Assembly: GCA_033239005.1 (NCBI GenBank)
Contig: BSQZ01000037.1
Coordinates: 4,524,001 to 4,588,000 of the forward strand
DNA length: 64,000 nucleotides
Direction of reading: 5' to 3'
Origin: Lamellibrachia satsuma
Taxonomy: Eukaryota > Annelida > Polychaeta > Sabellida > Siboglinidae
Positions 12,502 through 25,700 of this stretch are shown one piece after another (within the stretch, counting starts at the first letter, position 1; every line of letters starts with the position of its first letter). The position numbers and the translations under genes are program-made. Below the pieces are notes generated by a model, which saw only the letters and a program-made list of their open reading frames with translations, did not search any database and was not told the DNA's origin.

Positions 12502-14278
12502 CAGACCTGGGGCAGAAGTACTCGGTACTCAAGTACATTTTCGAAGTGCTTGTACTCATATAACTTATGTACTCATACTCGTACTCATGCTCAATGTACT
12601 CAGATTTTATGAGTACATCTGAGAACTTTCTCAATATATGCTGTGAACATTTATTCATTTGTAGTTCCACTCACTACCTTCCAAGACGGTTACCCCCTTA
12701 ACACCTGTACACCCCCATGGTGGCATTCTCCCATGTCCATGATACTTAAAAAGGCAACAGGCAGCATCTTTTCCCAGTCAAAAACAATTGTAGGCCACCA
12801 GTTTAGGCCATAATCCCCGTTTGTTTAATTAAGCCACCAGGATGTCCACAAAGCACCATTCATCAGTTACCCATGGAATCTAATTATAATCGAGCTAGCG
12901 TATGTATGTTTGCATGTTTGTATGTGGCTATGTTCACGTTTTCTTCCTAGATGGCTTGCACCTCGACCGAGCGCCAAACTTTCAGGGAGTAATCTACGAC
13001 CCCACGAATGAAATGTAGCTCCTTTATTTTTTCGAAATACCCGTATATCAAGGGTTCTTCGTGGTTTTTATGGTAAATCAAATGTTCACTACGTAAAATG
13101 TTAACTTCCAACAATCGCAGAAACCACACGTGCGTGCCAAATACATCGGTACATAAACCGTTTGAGAGTACGTAGCGCCATCTGGGCGGTTTATATTAAT
13201 TATAGTAGACAGTAGACACGTATAAAAAGATAGTAGAAAGCATGCACCCATGTATTGGCCTGAGGTTGCAGACCGAGGGTCAATACACAGTAAAGAGATA
13301 TTCTACCAACACAAGTATCCATGGGTCTAAATTCATGCAAAATTCAACATTTTGAACATGCAACGAGTATTGCATCACGTGCATGACACGGTTGTTTCTG
13401 GTGATACCTTTGACGTTCTCTTAAACAATCTTGAGCGTATTGATGGCATATTGGCCTGAGGCATTTGGTATCATGACTGTCACATATGAATTACCAAGTT
13501 ATCCCATCCTGGGGACGGGCAATTTTGTTAGTGCCTTTAATACAGTCAGGAGACCATGCCACTGGGCACTGCCTGACAATGCTAACAACTGCCAGCTGAG
13601 TCTTCCTCTGTAGAAGTAAGGTGACTCAAGTCAGACAGCCAGCAGCCCTACATCGATATAAGTATAATCTGGTGCCAGCAGTCTGACTAAAAAGTACAAA
13701 GGGGATTTTAAGCCTGTTATATTGGCATGTGCTAACCCTCTCAATAACCAGTATAGACTAAGCGCAGAACGTATAAATTGCAAACTTCTAATATAAACAG
13801 ATTAAAAGTTGCAACACTGCCCTTGTGCACCAAAAGAAGATGAACTGAACTGATCTATCAGCATGTAAATTGGTCTCATGTGGTCTTTAATCAAAACAAG
13901 GACAAACAAACTTTATTCAAATTGCAACACATCCCCTTTGTTCCAATTTGGACAATTCTTCTCACCTCTACCCCTTCAAATGATGTACATATTTGGGGTG
14001 GGGGTAATGTTTAGTCACTGGTAGACTAACTACAACGATATTGGTTTAATGGGTATTATTATATTAAAGCATGTGGTTTATGAATTGTTAATTGCAGTTA
14101 AGAAGGGACTCCAAGCAAAAACTGAACATGAGTCATACCATGTCTATGTTTATAAAAGGGAGGGGTTCGTAAAAGGTAACCGTATGTTTGGGAATGTACT
14201 CGTACTTTTACTCGTACTCATCCATAACCAATGTACTCGAACTCGTACTCATGAAAACGTACTTGGCCCCAGGTCTGT
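12502..14278. mobile_element. Non-autonomous hAT-like element (about 1.8 kb)
   Basis: The left end starts CAGACCTGGGGC and is followed by GTACTC-rich subterminal repeats. The right end is CGTACTTGGCCCCAGGTCTG, its inverted complement, preceded by the same GTACTC motifs. TIR sequence and subterminal repeats are typical of hAT elements. No transposase sequence is visible inside. The 8 bp on each side (attacagg and ttagtata) do not match, so a target duplication is not demonstrated. Confidence 0.65.
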
Positions 14279-16085
14279 TAGTATACATGTAAACATCAAT
14301 TAATCAAATATATACGAATACCTTCACCACACTATTTATGTAATCCTAGTGAACAGATCATACAATGAAAGACAGATCATAAAAATAAGGCTAACATTTC
14401 TTTGTTTGTGATAAAAGCACTGATTTGTGTTTTTTTATGCCTGTTTTGCAACCATTTGTGGTGTAATCTTTACAGAATAAGACAAATTATTACACTTCTG
14501 TACACAAAGCTTTACTAACACGTATCTGTTCACAATGATATGTACAGCGTACTGACACTTGTTATTTATTACAGTATACATATTGAAATGTTGTTGAACA
14601 AAATGGTCCCTCGACTAATGCATATTATTACTAACTTATTTAAAAAATCAGGTTTGGGCAAATTATGTAATAAAAAATACCCTACAAGCTAAAACCATAA
14701 CCGGTTTCTTTAAACCTAAAACCTACAATTCCCATAATACTGATTCAACTGAAGACAAAACCTACATACAAATGCTAACGATCAAGGAGACAAAACATGA
14801 GGAAAATCCAATCTTCAACTAGGAGTAGCAAAATAACACTTTGTTGTACAAAATAACACTTTGTTGTACAAAATAACACTTTGTTGTACAAAATAACATT
14901 CTCTTGTAAGCGTAGCAAGACTTACATATTTGCCTGCTTTCACGAATTTACTAAACTTGACTTTGGGTGGGAGGAACTTCACAGTGACAATTTAAAACAT
15001 TTTGAACATCACTAAGCTTTTCATCATTGCTATGAGACAATGGTAAATGTACAAAGTCTAATTGTTTTTATCATAAAATCATGTTCCGCTGTATAAACTA
15101 CATCTATCCTACTCTAAAATCTGGACTGTCCAATTTTTTTTTTAACTTCCTCTGCACAGGTATTGGAAATTGTCCACAGTTGTTTCCAAATGTACTTGAA
15201 TGGCAAGGTCAATATTCATCAAGTACGGTCAAATTACATTTAAAATGTGTGGTACATAAAAACCCATTTGGGCGGACAAGATTTTAGAATAGATGTAGTT
15301 TATACTAAATAACATGCGTTTAAGACAAAAATAATCATGCTTTGAACCTTTAACATACACATACACCTGTGCAGTTAGGGCAAGCAATCATATCAAAATA
15401 AAAATAATTACATACAACTGGTAAACAAATATTTCCTAAGTCAGCCACTGGTGTCGATATATTTCAGTGAGACTATTTACAGCCATTACCACATAAGATA
15501 TTAAAAATGTATTTCTTTACTAAAAATATTTAGCAAAACATTTACATCTTCCATTTATACAATAACAGTCAACAGCATTCGTTGATGGAAGCCATACAAA
15601 ATTAGTTATAAAGCAGTTTTGATAATAATATGTTAAGTTGCAAACCTGACCCCAAAAAGATAAAAATATGTTAAGTTGCAAACCTGACCCCAAAAAATTC
15701 TAAGCTAATTTGCATACAAAATATCATCATAGCTAAAAACACAGTGCTTTTTATGGATTCTTAGAGTAATACACGCAATTTTATTGATATATGATATCTA
15801 CTTTTCGAAGTATAGCTCCTTGGAATGTGCAAGCATGATTGATTTAAATAATTTTATTTAACTCAGCAATTTAAATCACGATCAAAATCACTCAAAATAA
15901 ATCCCATTTCTGATTTATACGTGATGAGGTAAGTGTAATTTTGTAGACACAAATTAACATGAAATCATTTGTTTGATTGATTGTAAATTTGAGATTCCAA
16001 GAAAATTTGAATCGTGATTTGTTCAACCTTTGTATCAACCAACACTATGTACCAGCATAGCAAGCTGCATAATTTCTCTTCACAT
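14279..16085. other. 3' flank of TMEM179 (minus strand) with short tandem repeats
   Basis: No exon is seen. On the minus strand AATAAA (15780-15785) lies about 300 bp past the TMEM179 stop and is a candidate poly(A) signal. Two local repeats occur: 20-bp units (AAAATAACACTTTGTTGTAC type) at 14827-14908, about four copies, and a 38-bp direct duplication (ATGTTAAGTTGCAAACCTGA) at about 15629-15697. Confidence 0.6.
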
Positions 16086-19000
16086 TCAGAGCACTTCGTT
16101 GTTAGAAGCGATTCGCTGAATCAGACGTGTTCTTTCACGCTTCATGCTGATGAAGAAATCCTCCTGTTGGTGAAGACGGCACAACTTGAGTGAAGAGAGG
16201 CCCGTTTGTATCAACCAACACAACCAGGCCAGCCAGGTCCCAAACTGAAAGTGAAACCAATTGTTGTGCACTTACCCTGCCATAACGGAGGATATCAGTC
16301 CAGATTACACTCAACTGGGATGGAGTCCTTGGAGGATGACAGAGAACACACCTAGAGATTATATCAAAAGGGGGACGTTACTATGTGGTCGTATGTACCA
16401 AGTAGGGCACAACGAGGATAAGTAAGGAAGGTGGCTGCCATTTCTGACAACCAAGATTTTTCTGAACTTTGGGTTTAGAGAAATTCATCTGCCAACAACT
16501 GACTGCCAACAATAGACCAGGGATACTCAGTTAGTTCGGTTGCCAGACATGCAAAATACAGCTCAACCTGGAAGTATGTTGTGGTTTCTGGTACTTTAAG
16601 GTGTACTGATCCAGAAACTGCATGATGTCACTTTGGCATCACTGAACACTTTTTCTATAACCATTTTAAAAGTAGCCTGTCTCATTGTCTGGGCCAGAAC
16701 AATTGTCATATAGATAGAAATGAATGCCGTTGCCACTTAGTATCGCATTTGCGAAGTGCTTTTGAAGTTCTGTGAATAGCATGTGCTATTTTTATCATTG
16801 TTAATTAGGGATAGATAACAAGTAGCATTAATCATTCTAATCATTTTCACAGTGACTCATTCACATCAATGTCTGCTTAGTAACAGTTTTGTTGGCATTT
16901 CTTCGACTTCAATACAACACGTATTTACCGCATATTTCTGCCAAATAATTTTAGTAAATAATCTTGCATCGTAAAAGAACCTTCGCTTTGCTAATCCACC
17001 TTGCAGTGCATTGTCCATGTTTTATTATACTATTGGTGTGTTGTCATACCCAGCGCATATGCATTTGTGTTTCATTTGTGCAACATCCAATACATTGTGT
17101 TTTCAGAAATATATCTGCACATGCTTAAAGAAATGTCTATTCATCGGGCATGTAAACGCCACTGTCCACCTACTTCCCCAAATTTCCAATTATTTCTGTT
17201 CATTTTTTCTTTATATTGTGTGATACATTTTAGTAGTGCTGGAAGAATCGTTGCTCAATATTAGGTCTGTGCCTACATGAATAGCAAAGGCCTCTAATTA
17301 ATGAGTGCATGATAATTACGCATTTATGTTTCTATTCTTCTCACAGTACATCTGTTCTTCTCACGTTGCCTCCATGATCTTCTCAAATACAAAAAGTTTC
17401 AAGGCCAGAAATTAAAAAAACATGATCAATAGAAGTGAAGTGACTTTCATGCCACAGATGCACAGCACTGCACAGGCTGTAATACCCTGTTATAGGTAAT
17501 TCATACCAGAACGAAATGTAACCCTCCAAATGATCTGGACAAGTCTCCAACATTTGATTTGCACCCACGGGTCCAAATCTCATCATGATATTTGGACCCG
17601 CAATAATTTCATAGGTGGGGGGTCCAGTAACCAGTAGTTTTAAATATTATAATTGTAAGCTATGTACCAATGTTCCAAAGGGGAAAGTTGCTGTGGCAAT
17701 CAAATGTAGGAGACTTTCATACAAATCATTTGGAGGGTTATATTTCGTTCCAGCATGAATGACTTATTATAACAGTCTCTGTGGTGCTGTGCGTCTGTCG
17801 TGTGGAAATCACATGTGAGGCACCAAGGAATTGGACCACTACTTCATTGGTTCCTACATCACACCCTTCATTACATTTTTTTAAAACTTTTTGTATTTGA
17901 GAAGATCACGGAGGCCACCAATGTACTGTGAGGAGAACAAAATGCAAATCTGGTCCGTACTGAAAACATCCAGACGCATAATTATCTATCGTGCACCCAT
18001 TAATTTTAGGCTGTTGCTATTCGTCTAGGCACGGACCTAATAGTGAACAGTTATTCTTCTGGCGCTAATTAAATGTACGGCAAAATATAAAGAAAAATAT
18101 ACGGAAATACGTGGAAATAGCTGGACAGTGGTGTTTACGTGCGCGGACAAATAGACATTTAATTAATTATAATGTGTAGATTTCTAAACTGAAGATCCAG
18201 CGAATGCTATCTTTTGGTGAAGCTCGAATATTTTGGATGTTGTACGATAGAAACACAAATGCATATGCACTGGGGATGACAACCAGTAGAATAACAAAAC
18301 ATGGACAATGCACAGCAAGATGGACTAACAAAGTGAAGGTTCTCTTACGAATTACAATGCAAGATTATTTACTAACATTATTTAGCAGAAATATGCAGTT
18401 TATGTGTGTCACATCGAAGTCGAAGAAATGCCAACAAACATGTTAGTTAGTGGATGCTGATGTGAACGAGTCACTGTGGAAATGATGAGAATGAGTAATG
18501 TTACTTGTCGTTTATCCGTAATTAAAAATAAGGAGAATGAGAGCGAAGGTTCTCAGCCCGCCCTGGTCAACTTTCAAGTTGCCACCAGGCACTTGCTCCA
18601 TTTTTTTTTATCAGCAGGAAAACAGTTGTTAACCCATTTTATACAAACCTGAGCCATGCCAAATTCAACATAGTAACCTGACTTGTCGATGTCCTCGCCG
18701 ATATCAAAGTGCACAAATTCTCCCATCTCACAACTGGTGGAAGGAAAGGAAACACTCAGGGTAGAACAAAAAAAACATCAGCAGAAATAATGGATGCTAT
18801 CATACATTTGATTCCTCAGAAACAAAATATAATTGCATATCTGGAAAATAGAACTTTTGGAAAATTAGTATTTTCCTAACAAAATACATTTCCGACAAAA
18901 TGTTATTTTGTCAGCACGAGTTGTTGGTAAATTTTATTTTTGGATGAAATGTTTGGTTAATATAACATCTTTCATGAAAATATGATTGTCATCAGATGTT

Positions 19001-22000
19001 TAATAGACAATATTACTGTTTCAGCAAACTAGCATTTTATCAATGAAACTGTATTTTTTTCACAAAACTGCATTTTGAACTATACCAAGAGTCTAAGACC
19101 ATGTCAATGTTGAGGTTGATTCGAAATCAGCAACTTATTAAGGTTTAAACACAGTAATAAAAAATACCCAAGTTAATTACAATAATTTGCATTTGAGATG
19201 ATTGACCCCGTCTTCTCAGAATTCAGATGACAGTGTCCGAGTCAGTGTATTCTTATGTATGAGCAAATTGTTACCAGTTCTGCACAGCATGCAATAACAT
19301 GACATTATAATTTTAGCAATAACAAGAAACAACGCATTGTAAAAACACATGAACATGGGTAGACTAGAGAATACAAAAAGAATTTTTTTATACAAATCTG
19401 AATCAAACATTCTACAGAGTTTAAATAAAAATGTATTTCAAGTTGTAAGTTGGTACCAGACTCTGTGACATTCATGTACTCTGTGACATTCATGTACTCT
19501 GTGACATTCATGGACTAGAGTAAACTGGTATCTCAACTTGCTTTAATGATAGATGAAAGAAAAGCTACAAATCAACACATTTCAACACAACTGCAAAAAT
19601 AAACCTGTGAATGATTTCAATTAATAGCATCTCAAGAAACTCAAGAATGTGTCTACTTTGTGACTTACATAGCCACCTAAGGCACCTACCTGGTTTCCTC
19701 CTTGCTAGTAATGAGAGCACACCACTTTTTAAATCCAGTAGTCAGTATTATTCCAGCTACAAATGTCAGGAGATTTGCCGAGATAGCTGCTACCATGGCA
19801 ACAAATGAAGCAACCCAGGACCTGAAAAAAACACAAATCTTGTATAATGTAGCTTGAAATACAGCTAAATCTACTACAGGGTACACATGTACATAATAGA
19901 CAAATTGGCTATGTCGGACACCACTTTGTAGAAGAAGTGTACTGTAAATAATTGATTATGAGTAATTTTATTGTTTAACATTGGGCGATATTACCGTAAT
20001 CAATGCATGAATGATGTTCTGTGATGTTACGATTTTCATCACAAAAACGTAAACATTTTATATTTATACATGGTTATTGTCAAGTACCTAACTTTAGTGA
20101 TATACATATCTTGCCATAACCTTGGTGTAATACTCTTGCAAGACTTTGCTGAGTATACATCCAGATACATATGATGTATGATTATCTCTATAGAAATTAA
20201 AGATGTGTTTTATGCGTGTGTCTAATACATTTAAATTTTTTTAATAACATTAAAAATTAGTCTCAAAAAACTTAGTTTCGGTAGCTGAGAATCTCGCCTT
20301 TCATTTTATCCGTGGAAGTGAACCTACATGCCTAGTCATATGACTAAATTATGTCAAGTCATAACTATAAAGGAGGACAACGCGAAATATCTTGGTGTAG
20401 TCATAAATAAAACACTGTCCTGGAATGACCACATAAATGGTGTCACAAAAAAAGCAAATGCATCCTTACCTTTCATACGAAGAAATCTCTAAAATTGGCC
20501 AGGAAAAAATAAAAACCAGTGCTTATTTCACTTTAGTTAGACCCCAGTTAAAATATGCCACTGCCATATGGGACCCCTACATGCAAACGTACACAATACA
20601 GATGGTCCAAAGACGGGCAGCACAGTATGTTTGTAACAACTATACAACTGTGAAGCAAGTGTCACCATTATGATCAAAGACTTGCACTGGAGCAGCCTCC
20701 AACAAAGGAGAACGGACATCTGCCTTGTCATGTTATATAAGACATTACATAGCATATTAATCATAATTACCTCTCAAGAAACTTGCAGTTTGTTTTTAAT
20801 ATTTCGACTGCATCTCGCAGTCTTCTTCAGCAGACTGAAGTTACGGATGTGTCACATGACCAATGTCATGTGACACAAGCTGGAGTAGGACTGGTGGGAG
20901 CTCCTGGCCGACGTCTCGGTTCAGCGTAGGTTTGTTTCTGTGGATGTTAATCGCCTCCTTTATTTTTCTCCTGTGCCAGTTCTCCTCATGGTCTAGAATA
21001 TTGACGTCCTTCATAGAGCACTGATGACCTGTGTTCAGTTTGTGTTCACTTATAGCTGATAGGGGTTGGCGACAAGATAGATGTTCTTTGATTCTTGTGC
21101 CAAGTGTTCTGCCTGTTTCTCCTATATAGTGTTGGTCACATTCTGGGCATTGTATGTCATATACTACCCCACACTTTTGCTGCCTTTGCTGTTCTGTCTT
21201 TTGGGTGTACCAACAGTGACCTCAGGGTATTGATAGGTTTGTGGTAAACCGGGATGTTATAGGACTTGAAAATCCTTGCTACTTGTTCTGATAGTTAAAC
21301 ATCCAAGTTTTGTAACCATTTGCTTTCAGCACTTTCTTGATGTGGACCACCTCTGTGTTCTTGTCTTCTCCTTCCGTTATCAGGTTTTCTGCCCTTTGGA
21401 GGAGTGTCCTGACTACTGAGCGTTTGTGTTCTAGGTGGTGATTAGAATCCCAGTTCAAATATTGGTCCGTGTGGGTTGCTTTCCGTTGCTTGGTCATGTG
21501 ACACATCCATAACTTCGGTCTGCTGAAGAAGACTGCGAGATGCAGTCGAAATATTCAAAACAAACTGCAAGTTTCTTGAGAGGTAATTATGATTAATATT
21601 AATAACCAAGAAACCGGATCATCTATCCATTCAAGGATTACATAGCATAGTCGCCCTGGACTTCTTCCCCCAATTATACCCCTGGTGAGACCCTCTGGAC
21701 ACACATATTCTGAAGCTTTTCAACTCCCCCTAATCACTAAGTAATTCATCCAGTATAGCTTTTTACCCCATACAATAGCCAATTGGAATAACCTGCCAGC
21801 CAACGCAGTTACAGCGCTAAGTATGGAGATTTTCACACAGAACTCAGAAGATCTCCAGCTTGCAACATTAATTGATATTGCAGTTTTCACGCTATCAACT
21901 CTCCTCAAATTGCAGTTCTACAAGCACACTGTCATCTTTTCTCTTTCTTCCAAATATTTTATTACTTTCTCTTACAGCACTTTAGCACGTGTGCACAAGC

Positions 22001-22403
22001 ATCGAGTCTAAGCCTTGAAGAAAGGGTTGACTCGTACCCGGAAGAAGAAGACTATCACTATGAAAGTATGATTTAGGCACTATTCTTAGCATTTAGAGTT
22101 TACCAATTATACGTACAAATCATAATCCTTAAACAGATGCAACGACATCCACAATATGTAGAACAGTGAGAGCGGCAACGTGAGGACGCTCATCACGATG
22201 GGGTATTTGCAGTAGCCACCATCGCCCCAGTTCACTGTCAACTGTGTGTCGTTACTCCCTGGTTTGCTCGAAGCGAACAGCAGACAGTGCCCGTTAAACT
22301 GCGCCTCATATATAGTAAGTGGTATGAAAGTAAATAGACTGAATATGAAAGTGAGCAAATAGATTGTCACTTGACTCAACAACAAAATGTTTCCAATTCC
22401 CAT
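16086..22403 (-). CDS. TMEM179: Transmembrane protein 179 (4 exons, 220 aa)
   Basis: Minus-strand exons in order: 22403-22117, 19821-19690, 18733-18649, 16244-16086 (stop 16088-16086). Phases match and give 663 nt. Four hydrophobic segments are seen at about 5-29, 67-91, 99-121 and 169-190. The first loop has cysteines at 40 and 65 and a possible N-glycosylation site NDT at 51-53. Landmarks shared with the TMEM179 family are GHCLLF, the GF.KWC.LIT sequence after TM3, SCEM opening exon 3, and W.AWL.W..QTGL...K followed by QEDF after TM4. Length is close to that of the vertebrate protein (about 230 aa). Its molecular role is not established; vertebrate members are membrane proteins expressed in neural tissue. 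It is divergent from PRPF39 across 330 bp. Intron 3 contains a large foldback element and intron 1 an L2-like LINE interrupted by a Penelope-like fragment. Confidence 0.92.
16795..18532. mobile_element. Long inverted-repeat (foldback) element in TMEM179 intron 3
   Basis: The left arm (about 16795-17565) and right arm (about 17697-18532) are imperfect inverted complements. For example TTGGCATTTCTTCGACTTC near 16890 pairs with GAAGTCGAAGAAATGCCAA near 18417; AACCCTCCAAATGAT near 17520 pairs with ATCATTTGGAGGGTTA-type sequence near 17727; CTTCTCAAATACAAAAAGTTT near 17380 has its complement near 17885. A loop of roughly 130 bp separates the arms. No coding sequence is seen. Outer ends are approximate and no target duplication was identified. 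Confidence 0.85.
19459..19513. repeat. 18-bp tandem repeat, 3 copies
   Basis: ACTCTGTGACATTCATGT-type units repeat three times in TMEM179 intron 2. They carry no coding meaning. Confidence 0.85.
20290..22060 (+). mobile_element. L2-like LINE 3' region, interrupted by the insertion at 20757-21636
   Basis: Plus-strand frames read [19 protein letters not shown], then a [23 protein letters not shown] stretch, [31 protein letters not shown] and, after the interruption, VALDFFPQL and [16 protein letters not shown]. This order (LGV, H., TLVRP.LEYA..VWDP, QRRAAR, L.W..L..RR, then WN.LP) is the standard C-terminal region of L2/CR1-group LINEs. Stops and frame changes show that it is dead. Confidence 0.8.
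20757..21636 (-). mobile_element. Penelope-like element fragment with GIY-YIG endonuclease and inverted terminal sequence
   Basis: It is flanked by identical 13-mers attacatagcata at 20744-20756 and 21637-21649. The minus strand reads [20 protein letters not shown], then [23 protein letters not shown], and [21 protein letters not shown]: the GIY-YIG endonuclease of Penelope-like elements with its Cys pair. The RT domain is absent, so the copy is severely 5'-truncated. About 108 bp at 20757-20870 recur inverted at about 21492-21596, as expected of partial pLTR sequence. Each inverted copy has a hairpin CTGAAGAAGACTGC / GCAGTCGAAA (near 20805-20835 and 21522-21551). Confidence 0.85.
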
Positions 22404-22733
22404 CTTATTGGAGCAAATGAGGCTTCTTTCGATGTTTGTTTTGGCCGTTGTTTTCGGTCAGGTTCGTCTCTGTAGTGTCCATGTAATGTTCTCCATTTGA
22501 AATAATGTAGCAAATTTATGGGTTGGGGTTGACACATTTCTGTATATCAATTGGTTATTTCGCATTACTAGTGGGATGCAAAACTATTTATAAATTACAC
22601 TTTTATTGTGGTTTCTATTTACATTGACATAATGTCTACACCATTAGTTTAATCAACAAAAATAACTTCAATGGTACATTATTCTGATGACAACGCAAAA
22701 CAAATCCCAACATTCAACGCAAGGCCTGGAAAT
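22404..22733. promoter_or_regulatory. Bidirectional promoter region between TMEM179 and PRPF39
   Basis: The start codons of the two divergent genes are 330 bp apart (22403 on minus, 22734 on plus), so both 5' UTRs and promoters must lie here unless there are noncoding upstream exons. I see no TATA box in a convincing position. Function is inferred from geometry only. Confidence 0.55.
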
Positions 22734-25700
22734 ATGGCGTCCAGCGAAGGATTCTCGAAAATAAGCATGGAGCAAAATCAAGGTATATCAGTGCGATTGA
22801 TTTGTCATCCACTTAAATTGCTTTCAAAAATAATGACATAGGTGATATTACTATGCTATGTGAATTTACTGCCCTGTGTTTGCAAAATTTGTCATAACAG
22901 ATTGCAAATGGACATAGCTGTGCACTTTATTTACACATTCAGGGGTTGCGGAAGACGCCCCCTCATGGTTGCCCACTCCAAGATGAATTGAGGCGGGTTT
23001 ACGCGACCAATTTGTCGCTCCTTCTACTTCGTTAATTGGCAGCGTCCATAAGTCATGATTTGACACCGATGACGATGTGTCCATAAGTCATGATTTGACA
23101 CCGATGTGTCCATAAGTCATGATTTGACGGCGATGTGTTCGAAACTGTTTATATTATACACTTGTGCTGTGCCAGATGTGAAGATGCGAGTAAAAGTACG
23201 GTCAATATATAAAGTGAATTTATTTAAGTTATAGTCAGTTGAGTACCTATGGCTATGTATGTTGCATTTTTGTTGGACAAGTTGAATGATGCTTTGTTAG
23301 GAGTAAACGGCACCAAAATTGGCACTTTGATAGACAGAAACTATTTTATTCACAGCTCATAAACTGCAGAAAATAGTGGCACAAAAATTTACATATTGTA
23401 TACTCATTGTAAAGTTAGGTATGTTACAATCTGCTAGGTGCGCTGCAGAAAATTTGTTGTGTAAAACTTGACCCAGAATCTGTGACCTTTGTGGTGGTGA
23501 TGCAAATATCATTCATAAATAGTATGCAAATTAACGTATGACCTTCATTGATACATATATCAACCAATGAAAGACTGACGAAGCATGTGGACTTTTCGCG
23601 GGCCTGCCCGGATTGAATTTGACCAAAGTAAGCGCGTTTACAATTTTGTCTTGTGAATAGTAGTTAAAAATAGTGGTAAATAATCATCGAACAACTTTAG
23701 CATATCAATAAATGAAACCTTCAGTATTTCAGCTTTATAATGATGTGCGTATTATGACTGTGGGTTTGTTCGCCTGAGTACAGCGTCGTTCGGAAAAATA
23801 GTTATGTGCGCGCTGTTTAGTGTTTCAAAGTGCGTTGGCAGATTTAATCGCTGCGCGGCTGCAGACCCAAGGTCATTTAGGTCAAGTCGTTTTCCGCGAT
23901 TCAAAATCCATTGAAGTGTTTGCAACAAACTGCTGTTAGATTTAGTGCGAACAAGTAATATACATATATCAATGTTGTATGTCATTAATAATCATTAAGG
24001 TAGCTCTTGCTAAAATGCGACATTTTCACAATTTAAAAGCTGTATTTGTAACTTCCGGTTTGTGTGTGACCTAGGTGCAGTTTTAAGTTGGTCTGACGTT
24101 GTGATATTTCAGCATTTCAATCCATGTCATCTGCACTTTTACAGTTATGTGCTGATATTTCTGCATGTATACAATCAATCAAACATCTGTTATTTGGGGT
24201 ATCCTTCCCTTATATTACGTCTGATAGATAAATAAATGAAGTAAAATGACAGTTTTGTTAAGCAATTATTTTAATTCTTTTTACATGTACTTTTACGACA
24301 TGTGGGTATATTTACTTATTCTTTTATTCCTTCTACGCATACTCTTAATGACACAACGTGTGTGTATATGTATATATACTAGTATTTTATGTGTATATAT
24401 ATATATATGTATATATATATACTTTTAATACTTTATTATTAATGGAATATCTCAGATTAGTAATCAGAAACGTCAACTTGGAGATTATAAAATATGTTTA
24501 TTTTGTGTAAAATCATAATATTAACATGCAGGACTAAAAACATTTTAAAAAGCTATTTTGTGTAAAATAGTTATTTGTAGTGTAAGGACTGTCATGTTAA
24601 TTAACCCATTAGGGCCCAGGATTTTATTAAAACATGCTCCCCTGTTCCCAGGATTTCTGGCAAATTTCGAGCGATTTTACCTCCTTGTGTTAAAAAATCT
24701 GTAGAAAACAAACTATTCAATATTGATAATTACAAGTTGTGTTTATTTTGAAGAGTAGTAATTTCTCCACATGCATGTATACACAGAAATAGGATATATT
24801 AATAAAATGTTGACATTTGATCACAATTTGCAAAGACAAAATAGTTAAAACTTTGAAAGTTGCGACTGACATTTGACAATGATCCCATGCTATAACCCTA
24901 TGCAACCCAGTGAAAAAAATGTAGCTATATGTGTTAGCTTTGCACCACTGAAAAAATATCAAATTCTGACGGTTATTTTTCAGGTTACACCATATTTTAT
25001 CATGACAAATATAGAAATAAAAAATTTTCGAGATGGCGTGAACAAAATCGATGAAAATCAAGATTTCCGAAAGGGCAACACAGAACGAGCTGTTGTTCTT
25101 GCAAAATGTATCCGCTAGGGTGTGGCAAAATTTGGTAGCGTTTAGTTCAGTAGTTACTCGCCAGGATTTTTTTAAAATAGAGAATCCTGTATGCGGCCGG
25201 TAGCGGCCGTTCCAGGACTGCACAGAGCGGCCGGTCACAGCTGTTGTGGGGTCTAATGGGTTAATAGTATTAGTGCTGCATATATATAATGTCAATGTGC
25301 ATTTTTATATTTCATGTTGTAGGATTCCACAATACACTACACCTTCAGGGATTTCAAGAAGACAGGACCGCCAGAGGAAAAACTGGCTTGATAATATGCA
25401 TGAATAGACCTAGCATAGATTACCGACCCTTCTACACACAGTAGAAGACAGTCAAAGCATCAATGCACATTGACACATTATGCATGCATTGGTTTACCAA
25501 ACAGTATACTCTGATGTGAATATTATAAACATTACTTCATGTTGAAGTGCAAGACATTAATTAAAACATACACCAGCATGGATTTATGAGCTGTGAATAT
25601 TGCTGTACTGAGCCTGCAGTGTACAATATGGTCTTCCTTATAGTTACATTTATAACGGGGTGAAGCCGACTAGTTCTTGTACTGCTGCATTGCTTTGTGC

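Noticed and set aside
14470..14640. Possible additional TMEM179 exon
   Set aside because: The gene already ends with a family-typical C-terminus and stop at 16086; nothing here continues it.
24717..25295. 192-codon minus-strand open frame
   Set aside because: It spans the piggyBac-type MITE and extends past its TTAA boundary; no transposase or other domain is visible.
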